This document shows positions 1-5,826 of a stretch of DNA of 8,591 nt, piece by piece; the first letter of the stretch is position 1, and the number at the start of each line of letters is the position of its first letter. The DNA is from Terriglobia bacterium (lineage in GTDB: Bacteria > Acidobacteriota > Terriglobia > UBA7540). A program made the position numbers and the translations under genes. Where the stretch lies: NCBI GenBank assembly GCA_030040295.1, contig JASHTZ010000635.1, forward strand, positions 1 through 8,591, in the 5' to 3' direction. The notes under the pieces were generated by a model. The model saw only the letters and a list, made by a program, of their open reading frames with translations. It made no database searches and was not told where the DNA came from.

Positions 1-1008
1 TGAGGCGGCGTTGCCCACCCGCACCGGGCGCGAGCCCTCGTACCCGGCGAGCCAATCCACTTCCCATTCGATCAGGCGCTGGTCGCCGTTGAGGCCGTAC
101 ATGATCTGCACCTGGTCCGGACTTCCGGCGAGCGCCCGCAACAGCCAGTCCTGCCATGCCTGGGCTTCATCGTAGTACCCGGCGTTCATGAGCGCGAGCA
201 GCGTGAAGGTGGTATCGCGCAGCCAGCAAAACCGGTAGTCCCAGTTGCGCGAACCGCCCAGCGACTCAGGCAAAGATGTGGTTGGGGCGGCAACGATGCC
301 CCCACTCGGCCGAAAGGTGAGGGCCTTCAGGGTGATGAGCGATCGCTCAACCGCCTGGCGATATTTGCCCTTGTACTTCAGCCGCCCGCTCCAACGGCGC
401 CAGATGCGCGTTGCGATTCGCAGCGCGCGAATTGCGTCGATGGGCTTGGGATCGGGCTCGTGCGAAGCGCCGTAAGTTAACGTGAACCAGACGCGCTGGC
501 CTTTACGGACAGTGAATTCCGCCACGGTCTTCAGGTTTTCGCCATGCACCGGCGCCGACGCGTGCAGAACCGTAAGATTGGGTCCGGCGACCGCCCGTAT
601 GCCATCGGGGACTCCGGTTACCCACGGAACCGTGTGCCCGTAATCGAAACGCAAAACGAGTTCCATGCGCACAGGGACGGTTCCCCGTATCCCCTCCACA
701 ACGCGCACTACGTCGGAGTGACTTCCGCGCGGCGGCATGAAGTCGATAAGCCGGATCGCCCCGCCGTCCTGTTCGAAAGTCGTCTCGAGAATCAAGGTAT
801 GGTCGCGATACTGCCGCTTGGACGTAAACGCACCCTCCGCCGGAGCAATCTTCCAGCGGCCGTTTTCTTCCATCCCCAGCAGCGCGGCGAAACATGCGGC
901 CGAGGAGAAGTCGGGCCAGCACAGCCAGTCGATCGAGCCTTCCCGATCCACCAGCGCCGCTGTTTCCATGTCGCCGATCAAGGCGTAATCTTCGATCTTC
1001 GCGGCCAT
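1..1008 (-). CDS. Glycoside hydrolase family 15 (glucoamylase/trehalase-like), partial, C-terminus outside window
   Basis: Family GH15 enzymes invert the anomeric centre while hydrolysing alpha-glucosidic bonds in glucans, maltooligosaccharides or trehalose. The 336 visible residues begin with the trehalase-like N-terminal beta domain: KIEDYALIGDMETAALV near the start and GSIDWLCWP at residues 24-32. The first part of the (alpha/alpha)6 barrel follows, with the diagnostic SRNWDYRFCWLRD at residues 253-265 and, near the window edge, EWEVDWLAGYEGSRPVRVGNAA. Family members are usually about 600 residues, so roughly 260 are missing, including later catalytic-site motifs. No signal peptide is seen, so a cytoplasmic location is likely. 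The ATG at 1008 fits the usual family N-terminus, though no Shine-Dalgarno sequence is evident. It follows pilD by 173 bases containing a hairpin. Glucoamylase and trehalase activity cannot be told apart here; the family call is firm. Confidence 0.93.
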   Translation of the reverse strand, partial: MAAKIEDYALIGDMETAALVDREGSIDWLCWPDFSSAACFAALLGMEENGRWKIAPAEGAFTSKRQYRDHTLILETTFEQDGGAIRLIDFMPPRGSHSDVVRVVEGIRGTVPVRMELVLRFDYGHTVPWVTGVPDGIRAVAGPNLTVLHASAPVHGENLKTVAEFTVRKGQRVWFTLTYGASHEPDPKPIDAIRALRIATRIWRRWSGRLKYKGKYRQAVERSLITLKALTFRPSGGIVAAPTTSLPESLGGSRNWDYRFCWLRDTTFTLLALMNAGYYDEAQAWQDWLLRALAGSPDQVQIMYGLNGDQRLIEWEVDWLAGYEGSRPVRVGNAAS

Positions 1009-1074
1009 GTCTTTTATTGGGATGTAGCGGAGGGCTTTAGAGGCTGCCGGAAAAATCGTTGGGGCGCCGGCTGA

Positions 1075-1102
1075 CGCAGACTCCTGGGGTTGGGAGTCTG
1101 CG
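1075..1102. repeat. Perfect 10-bp stem hairpin between pilD and the GH15 gene
   Basis: CGCAGACTCC at 1075-1084 and its exact reverse complement GGAGTCTGCG at 1093-1102 enclose an 8-base loop. It lies in the 173-base gap between the pilD stop and the GH15 start. No U-run follows directly on the minus strand (TTTTT comes only at 1055-1051, 20 bases on), so it is not a standard intrinsic terminator. It may be a dispersed repeat, an mRNA end-stabiliser or a weak terminator for the upstream operon. Nothing else is recognisable in this gap. Confidence 0.6.
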
Positions 1103-1181
1103 GTCCGAAGAGTGTCGGTTTGCCATGCCGCACGCAGAGATTGAACTGCAATTCTGTGCCAGCCAGCGAGGTATTACGAAG

Positions 1182-2024
1182 CTATCGTGTCATTCCGGAA
1201 ATCCGCAGATACCAATCGAGCAGTCGTTCGCCGTTCAGGCCGGTATAGATTGCGGCGATTCCCAGAAAGGTTCCGTATGGCCAGGCGTAAGCGCGGAAGC
1301 GCCGGCTGAGTGCCGTCGCGGCGATGGCAATGATCGAGCCTCCCAATGAGCCGAGCAGAATGGTCAGCAGCGTGAGAGGCACTCCCAGAAACGTTCCCAC
1401 CATCAGCATCAGCATAACGTCGCCGAAGCCTAGGTATTCCTTCTGCTTTCCTCCGGCGTGGTAGAAGATCTCTCCGACGGCGTAGAAGAGTCCTCCGCCC
1501 ACCACTGCGCCGGCTACGGCTCCGAGGATGGAGGCGAGCGATCCATCGAGATAAACGTCCCAATGGCGCAGGACCCACGCGAGCGGCTGAACATCCACGG
1601 GAATAAAGAGGCTCAGGATTAAACCCAGGCTGATTCCGAAAATCGTTACGGGGTGTGGAATGCGGCGGTCGAAGAGATCGGTGAAAATCAGAACGATCAG
1701 CAGCATTCCGAACAGCGCAAACTTCACGAATTCCGGTCCCAGGCCGTAAACGTAGAACGTCAAGCAGAGGATTACAGCGGTAAGGGCCTCGATGAAGGGA
1801 TAAATCGGCGAAATGCGCGCGTGGCAATCGCGGCACTTCGCGCCCAGGAGCAGATAGCTGAACAGCGGAATGTTGTCGTACCAACGGATGGCGTGATTGC
1901 AGCGCGGGCAATGCGAGCGGGGAAGCACGATGGATTCCCCGCTCGGCAGGCGCGCAATGCAGACGTTCAGGAAACTTCCAAACACCAGTCCGAAGAGAGC
2001 GATAACGAGGTAGAAGACAATCAC
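1182..2024 (-). CDS. pilD: Type IV prepilin peptidase / N-methyltransferase
   Basis: An integral membrane aspartyl protease that removes the leader peptide of type IV prepilins or type II secretion pseudopilins and N-methylates the new N-terminus. The 280-residue length is normal. Residues 16-27 carry GSFLNVCIARLP. A zinc-type CPRC (39-42) and CRDC (64-67) pair marks the cytosolic N-terminal domain of the bifunctional form. Several hydrophobic helices follow. The catalytic aspartates are D116 in FTDLFDRRIP and D202 in GFGD. Deviations are M204, where lysine is usual after GxGDV, and H124 after the IP motif, where Asp or Asn is common. The start is GTG at 2024: the only in-frame ATG, GTG or TTG codon between the upstream gene's TAA and the conserved GSFLN segment. 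It lies 27 bases after the GH28-like gene, so co-transcription is likely. No pilin or secretion genes are in view. Confidence 0.95.
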   Translation of the reverse strand: MIVFYLVIALFGLVFGSFLNVCIARLPSGESIVLPRSHCPRCNHAIRWYDNIPLFSYLLLGAKCRDCHARISPIYPFIEALTAVILCLTFYVYGLGPEFVKFALFGMLLIVLIFTDLFDRRIPHPVTIFGISLGLILSLFIPVDVQPLAWVLRHWDVYLDGSLASILGAVAGAVVGGGLFYAVGEIFYHAGGKQKEYLGFGDVMLMLMVGTFLGVPLTLLTILLGSLGGSIIAIAATALSRRFRAYAWPYGTFLGIAAIYTGLNGERLLDWYLRISGMTR

Positions 2025-2042
2025 GTGGTTAAGGGCCTTTCG

Positions 2043-2048
2043 CCTCCT
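2043..2048 (-). promoter_or_regulatory. AGGAGG ribosome-binding sequence at unusual distance from pilD
   Basis: A full AGGAGG sits just after the stop codon of the GH28-like gene, but 18 bases upstream of the pilD GTG, well beyond the usual 5-10. No other start codon fits it better in the pilD frame. Either pilD is inefficiently initiated or translation is coupled to termination of the preceding gene. Confidence 0.5.
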
Positions 2049-2051
2049 AGT

Positions 2052-3839
2052 TTACTGCCCGCCGTGGCCGCGCCATCTTGCCGGCAAGAAATTGTCCAGC
2101 GCAGTTACGCTTCCGGGTTTCACGTCCCGGTCGAGCGCATAGGGAACCCGCGCGTCATGAAAATCATTGCCATAAAGATGAATATTGTTCGTTCCGGCGC
2201 CCGCAATCTTTAGAAAAACATTCGTTCCGGGCGGTGCCACCACATTGCTGATGTTGGCATTGGTCACACGATTCAACTCCACCGCCGGTATGTTCTTGTC
2301 GGGCCATGCAGAGTTCCCTTGAAAGCCATTGAGTTGAAAACCGTCCACGTCCTCCACCTGAAGCGCGCTTTCCCACTTGTCGTATGGGGGCTTTTCCCAG
2401 TGCACTTCGATGTTCTCAAGTTTCAGGTTCCTCGCGCGCTTGAAAACCATGGCGGAGGTTGCGATGTCGTAGAGCGACTTCGGGTCGTGGGCGATGAAGA
2501 ACTTGATGTTGGCAAAGGTCACTCCCTCCAGCCAGCTTTCCGGGTGGCCTTCGATGTGGGAAGCCCCCTGGCAGTGGACGATGATATCGTGGAAGATCAC
2601 GTCCTCGATGTGGCCGGGGCCGGGCTCGCCGGGCTTGGGCGGCTCATTGTTCCACTCGCTTGTGCGATGGATTTCAATATTGAAAGCGTTGGCGTCACCC
2701 GCCCAAAACCAGTCGAAGCGGTGAAGGTCCATGGTGATGTTGGAGAACACCACGTCGCGAACCGTGCCGCTGGTGGCGAGCTGCATAGTGATTCCGCGAT
2801 TGGTGTTGAAGATCGCGCAATTGCTGACGAGCACATGCTGCACCAGGCGCGTATCCGCCTCGGTGAACTTGATGGCGGCCGAGGCGGAAGAGAGCCGGCA
2901 ATTGGTGATGGTGATATTTTCGGTGGGATAGTCATATCCCCACTCCGCGATGCCGCACACGATGGCGATGCAGTCATCGCCGGTCTCAATGGTGCTGTTG
3001 GAGATGCTGATGTCTCGGCTGCTCACGATGTCGATGCCGTCCGCCCAGACGGCTTCCTTCAAGCTGGTGTAAATGTAAATGCCGTCCACCACCACGCGCC
3101 AACAGTTATAAAGTGCGAACGTCCAACTGGGTGAGTGTAAGAATGACAGTCCGGTGATGCGGACGTTATTGCAATTCCCCAGCCAGACGAGATGCGGATA
3201 GTCCGCCTGCTTGCCGAAGCCGGTGGGGAAGCTTCGCGGCGCAGAAAGACCGAATTGTTTCATTTCCAGCGCGTGCGCGTGAATGTCCCCGAAATGATCC
3301 GGCGCCCAGTAATATGTTTGTTGGCCGTCCACGGTGCCCCGGCCTTCGATGCTGATGTCCTCCAGGTTTTCACCGAAAAGCAGGGCGTCCTTGGATTTCA
3401 CCTTCTGCACGGCAAAGTCGTTGGGATTTTGCGAGGCGTACAGCGTCGCGCCGCTTTCGATGTAAATATTCACGTGACTGCGCAGGAAGATTGTTCCGGA
3501 AGAATAGTCGCCCGGAGGAAAGAAAACGGTTCCGCCCTTTGCAGCCGCGGCTTCAATGGCTTTCTGAATCGCCGGGCGCGCATCGTCGGATTTGCTTCCC
3601 GTTGCCCCGAAGTTGCGTACGTTGAAAATGGGTTTCCCGTCGTCTGGCTCCTGGCCGCGCCCGTCTATGCTTGCACCCAGAAAAAATGTCAGCAGGACCG
3701 CGGCAGTTACAAGCCGCCATAATGGTGTGGCGCGTCTATCGCGGCCGTGCGCACGGGCAGGATGCCCGTGCCATAGCGGGCAAGATGCCCGCGCTACGTT
3801 TCGGTCACGGCTCTGCGGCGCTGGTTCAAAATGATTCAT
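2052..3839 (-). CDS. GH28-like (polygalacturonase family) right-handed beta-helix protein, probably secreted
   Basis: Pectin-degrading GH28 enzymes hydrolyse galacturonan or rhamnogalacturonan linkages. This 595-residue protein has the family entry NVRNFGATG (73-81), repeated beta-helix turns such as NVRITGL, and the aspartate sites ADGID (D267, D270) and TGDD (D288, D289). The usual GHG histidine site is replaced by SSASAAIKF (317-325), and the RIK site reads NRGITM (347-352). It may thus be a divergent subfamily with other chemistry or a non-catalytic binder. A hydrophobic signal-like segment lies at about 41-56, after an unusually long, charged leader. Residues 15-34 of that leader are encoded by a palindromic repeat. 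The start ATG at 3839 has AGGAGG 8 bases upstream (3853-3848), inside the end of the glycosyltransferase gene, which it overlaps by 14 bases. A TTG lies one codon earlier, with 5-base spacing. The fold is sure; the substrate is unknown. Confidence 0.88.
   Translation of the reverse strand: MNHFEPAPQSRDRNVARASCPLWHGHPARAHGRDRRATPLWRLVTAAVLLTFFLGASIDGRGQEPDDGKPIFNVRNFGATGSKSDDARPAIQKAIEAAAAKGGTVFFPPGDYSSGTIFLRSHVNIYIESGATLYASQNPNDFAVQKVKSKDALLFGENLEDISIEGRGTVDGQQTYYWAPDHFGDIHAHALEMKQFGLSAPRSFPTGFGKQADYPHLVWLGNCNNVRITGLSFLHSPSWTFALYNCWRVVVDGIYIYTSLKEAVWADGIDIVSSRDISISNSTIETGDDCIAIVCGIAEWGYDYPTENITITNCRLSSASAAIKFTEADTRLVQHVLVSNCAIFNTNRGITMQLATSGTVRDVVFSNITMDLHRFDWFWAGDANAFNIEIHRTSEWNNEPPKPGEPGPGHIEDVIFHDIIVHCQGASHIEGHPESWLEGVTFANIKFFIAHDPKSLYDIATSAMVFKRARNLKLENIEVHWEKPPYDKWESALQVEDVDGFQLNGFQGNSAWPDKNIPAVELNRVTNANISNVVAPPGTNVFLKIAGAGTNNIHLYGNDFHDARVPYALDRDVKPGSVTALDNFLPARWRGHGGQ
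3751..3796. repeat. Two-hairpin palindromic repeat inside the GH28-like coding region
   Basis: Two adjacent GC-rich palindromes occur here. GCACGGGCA (3751-3759) pairs with TGCCCGTGC (3763-3771) around a 3-base loop, and GCGGGCA (3776-3782) pairs with TGCCCGC (3786-3792). On the minus strand the unit begins GTAGCGCGGGCATC and is read in frame as the peptide beginning VARASCPLWHGHPAR. The paired-hairpin form is that of a REP/BIME-type dispersed element. It shares the GTAGCGnGGG...CCCGC module with the inverted repeat at 8017-8105. It does not end in a U-run and lies inside a gene, so it is not a terminator. Confidence 0.75.
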
Positions 3840-4935
3840 CAATTATGCCTCCTGTGATGCGGCGGTAGAGCGCCTCGGTGCGACTGACCATTATATCAGC
3901 CGAGAATCCTTCCGCTCGCTGGCGGCCGCGGCGCCCGAATTCAGTCAGGCGGCGGTCGGCGGAGGCCTGCAAAATGGCCTCGGCAAGCGCCTGCGGCGAG
4001 CCGGGCGGAATCAGCCAGCCGGTTTCGTTTTCGACGATGATTTCCGGAAGGCCGCCCACGCGAGTGGCGACGACGGGAAGGCCGTAAGCCATCGCCCACA
4101 ATGCGGACGATCCCAAACCTTCGGCGCGCGAAGGCATGATGAAAAGGTCGAGGCCCGGCATGAAATTGCCGAGGTCTTCGATGGGACCCAGATTCAGGAT
4201 GCGAGTTCGGCTTTTCTCTGAAACGGGCAGCTCGCCGGGTTTATCACTGCCGGCGAGGATCAGCCGGGCATTTGGTATTTTTTTCGCAAGCAATTCCATG
4301 GCCGCGACGGCCACGTCCAGCCCCTTTTCCGGCGTGGATGCACCCAGAAATCCAACGAGGAAATCGTGCTCCCGACATTGCCAGGATTTTCGCAGGCTCA
4401 ATCTCTCGGAGGCGATGGGCAATTCGGGCGGAATTTCGATTCCATCGGGAATGACCGCAATCTGTTCAGGAGGGACGCCGGCTTGAACGGAAAGGGCGCG
4501 AATTTTTTCTGAAATGGCAATTACCGCATGGCACGTGCGCCTATACTTCAAACGATACGTCCACAGGGCTGAAGGTATGAATGTAACCCGGCGGCTCGCC
4601 ACGCGTTTCACGGGCAGCCCTGCGGAAGCGAGCCAGGCAAGCGTCTGCCCGCGCCCGTCGTGCGCGTGCACGATGTGCGGTCGCCAGTCCTTGAGTTGCT
4701 GCCGCCATAAAATAATTCCAAAGGCGTGCGCGGGATCAGAAAGCGGCAGGGAAAAAACTCGAAAGCCTTCCTGCTGCGCGCGTTCTTCGGCTCTACTGCC
4801 CTCGATCGACACAATAACCTGCTCGTGGCCGCGGTCACGCAATCCCCGCGCCAGCATTAACATCTGCCGCTGGCCGCCACGCAAACTCTGGCCGGTGTCA
4901 ATGTGCGCGATCCTGAAGTGAGGGGACGAAGTCAT
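3826..4935 (-). CDS. Glycosyltransferase family 4 (GT-B fold)
   Basis: A predicted retaining glycosyltransferase that moves a sugar from a nucleotide donor, probably onto a surface glycan or lipid-linked intermediate at the cytoplasmic face. The 369 residues start with RIAHIDTGQSLRGGQRQ, where G20-G21 form the acceptor-side glycine loop of GT4 enzymes. The C-terminal donor domain has GFLGASTPEKGLDVA (E203-K204-G205) and the family signature SRAEGLGSSALWAMAYG followed by PVVATRVGGLPEII. In the usual E-x7-E pair the first glutamate is E272, but the second position is W280. The ATG at 4935 overlaps the stop codon of the upstream GT2 gene as ATGA, suggesting translational coupling. An in-frame extension to 5079 lies wholly within the GT2 gene and is rejected. 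The downstream GH28-like gene overlaps its last 14 bases. The donor and acceptor cannot be named. Confidence 0.92.
   Translation of the reverse strand: MTSSPHFRIAHIDTGQSLRGGQRQMLMLARGLRDRGHEQVIVSIEGSRAEERAQQEGFRVFSLPLSDPAHAFGIILWRQQLKDWRPHIVHAHDGRGQTLAWLASAGLPVKRVASRRVTFIPSALWTYRLKYRRTCHAVIAISEKIRALSVQAGVPPEQIAVIPDGIEIPPELPIASERLSLRKSWQCREHDFLVGFLGASTPEKGLDVAVAAMELLAKKIPNARLILAGSDKPGELPVSEKSRTRILNLGPIEDLGNFMPGLDLFIMPSRAEGLGSSALWAMAYGLPVVATRVGGLPEIIVENETGWLIPPGSPQALAEAILQASADRRLTEFGRRGRQRAEGFSADIMVSRTEALYRRITGGIIDESF
3848..3853 (-). promoter_or_regulatory. AGGAGG ribosome-binding site fixing the GH28-like start
   Basis: AGGAGG on the minus strand is separated by 8 bases from the ATG at 3839 and by 5 bases from an in-frame TTG at 3842. 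It lies within the last codons of the glycosyltransferase gene. Its quality argues that translation really does begin upstream of the repeat-encoded segment rather than at a later codon. Confidence 0.75.
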
Positions 4936-5693
4936 GGGTGTGGGCGAAGGCCTTTGCGCATTTCTTCCAGCTTCGCGTACTTTCGTTGAACGTATCGCGC
5001 CGCCATTTTGGCGATCAGGTAACCCGGCACGCCGTCCAGCATTCCCAGGCGAAACACGTAAGTGTTCACAAAAATCCACGGAGGGCCGAGCGCGCGTCGA
5101 ACCAGGCCGGCCGTCGCGCCGGTCTGAAACATCTCCTGGGCCGCCAGGTCCGTATAGAACTCAATCCTCTGGCGATGCTCCTCGATTGATTGGCAGGTGT
5201 AGTGCAGAATTTCCCCGCGCAGTGTTGCGACCTCGCCATCGGTGACCGCCGACTCATGAACGTAGGCGCCCTGCCAGCGGCTGCGGCGACGGTCGAAGAG
5301 TCGAAGCTTAAAGTCAGGGTACCAACCCGAGTGGAGAATCCATCGCCCCAGGTATTGCGCGCGCCGGGCAAATCGAAAACCCGTGGCGGAGGGCTCCGAG
5401 CGCTTCCATTCCTGAAGCGCGGCCTGTGCCGGGCCGTCCAGCTCCTCATCGGCGTCAAGACTGATTATCCAGTCGTTCCTCGCCTGCGTGCTGGCAAAAT
5501 TCTTTTGCGCCGCAAATCCCTCCCAGGCGTGAGTGACCACTCGCGCGCCCAATTCCGCGGCAATTTCCGGAGTTCCGTCCGTGGAGTTCGAATCGACCAC
5601 CACGATTTCATCGGCGCACGCGAGTGATTTGATTGCACGGGCGATGTTCGAGCGTTCGTTGCGAGTGATGATGGTGGCAGAGAGTGCGGGCAT
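4932..5693 (-). CDS. Glycosyltransferase family 2, WaaE/KdtX-like
   Basis: A GT-A fold enzyme resembling the LPS core beta-glucosyltransferase group (WaaE/KdtX type), which adds a sugar to the inner core from an activated donor at the cytoplasmic membrane. The 253 residues begin with SATIITRNERSNIARAI. They continue with VVVDSNSTDGT (31-41) and the metal-binding DAD at residues 80-82, inside SLDADEELDG. The C-terminal part has the group's hydrophobic stretch FRLGMLDGVPGYLIAKMAARYVQRKYAKLEE, which probably contacts the membrane. The start is ATG at 5693; no good Shine-Dalgarno sequence is visible. It is probably the first gene of a tight run with GT4, the GH28-like protein and pilD, lying 133 bases after hutH. 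The family is sure; acceptor specificity is an inference. Confidence 0.92.
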   Translation of the reverse strand: MPALSATIITRNERSNIARAIKSLACADEIVVVDSNSTDGTPEIAAELGARVVTHAWEGFAAQKNFASTQARNDWIISLDADEELDGPAQAALQEWKRSEPSATGFRFARRAQYLGRWILHSGWYPDFKLRLFDRRRSRWQGAYVHESAVTDGEVATLRGEILHYTCQSIEEHRQRIEFYTDLAAQEMFQTGATAGLVRRALGPPWIFVNTYVFRLGMLDGVPGYLIAKMAARYVQRKYAKLEEMRKGLRPHP

Positions 5694-5706
5694 AGGGTGT
5701 TTAGCG

Positions 5707-5735
5707 GCTGCGGGATTCCAAGATCGCGCCGCAGC
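5707..5735. other. Short hairpin in the leader of the GT2 gene
   Basis: GCTGCGG at 5707-5713 can pair with CCGCAGC at 5729-5735 around a 15-base loop. In the minus-strand transcript the stem ends 13 bases before the GT2 ATG. A 7-bp stem in GC-rich DNA can arise by chance, so this is a tentative leader structure only. Confidence 0.25.
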
Positions 5736-5745
5736 TTAAAAGCTC

Positions 5746-5815
5746 TCACCACAGAGGTCCGCAGAGGTTTGGCTCTTGTTTGTTCGCTCCGTGCTTCTCT
5801 GTGTGCTCTGTGGTG
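5746..5815. repeat. CACCACAGAG inverted repeat between hutH and the GT2 gene
   Basis: CACCACAGAG at 5747-5756 is exactly complementary to CTCTGTGGTG at 5806-5815, with further AGAG/CTCT pairing inside the arms. I recall intergenic elements of the form CACCACAGAG...CTCTGTGGTG from many bacterial genomes, so this is probably a degenerate copy of such a dispersed repeat. It begins 11 bases beyond the hutH stop. On the plus strand it is followed by TTTTTT, but no plus-strand gene needs a terminator there. In the minus transcript it could attenuate read-through into the glycosyltransferase genes. Confidence 0.6.
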
Positions 5816-5826
5816 CGTGCTTTTTT

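Noticed and set aside
1174..1911. Alternative minus-strand frame within pilD
   Set aside because: Arg/Pro/Ser-rich, low-complexity out-of-frame translation; pilD motifs are all in the other frame.
2319..3134. Long open frame on the plus strand opposite the GH28-like gene
   Set aside because: It is a mirror of a clearly coding minus-strand gene in GC-rich DNA; its translation has no recognisable domain. The same holds for plus-strand frames at 544-1074, 1653-2213, 3192-3722 and 6352-6960.
3751..3796. Tandem hairpins as an intrinsic terminator or a small CRISPR-like array
   Set aside because: No U-run follows, the site is inside a gene with a strong ribosome-binding site, and there are only two unlike palindromes with no spacers.
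4936..5079. 48-residue N-terminal extension of the GT4 protein
   Set aside because: It lies fully inside the GT2 coding region and lacks family similarity; the ATG at 4935 in the ATGA overlap gives the normal N-terminus.
5806..5826. Plus-strand terminator made from the CTCTGTGGTG arm followed by TTTTTT
   Set aside because: No gene on the plus strand would use it; the T-run is probably chance next to a dispersed repeat.
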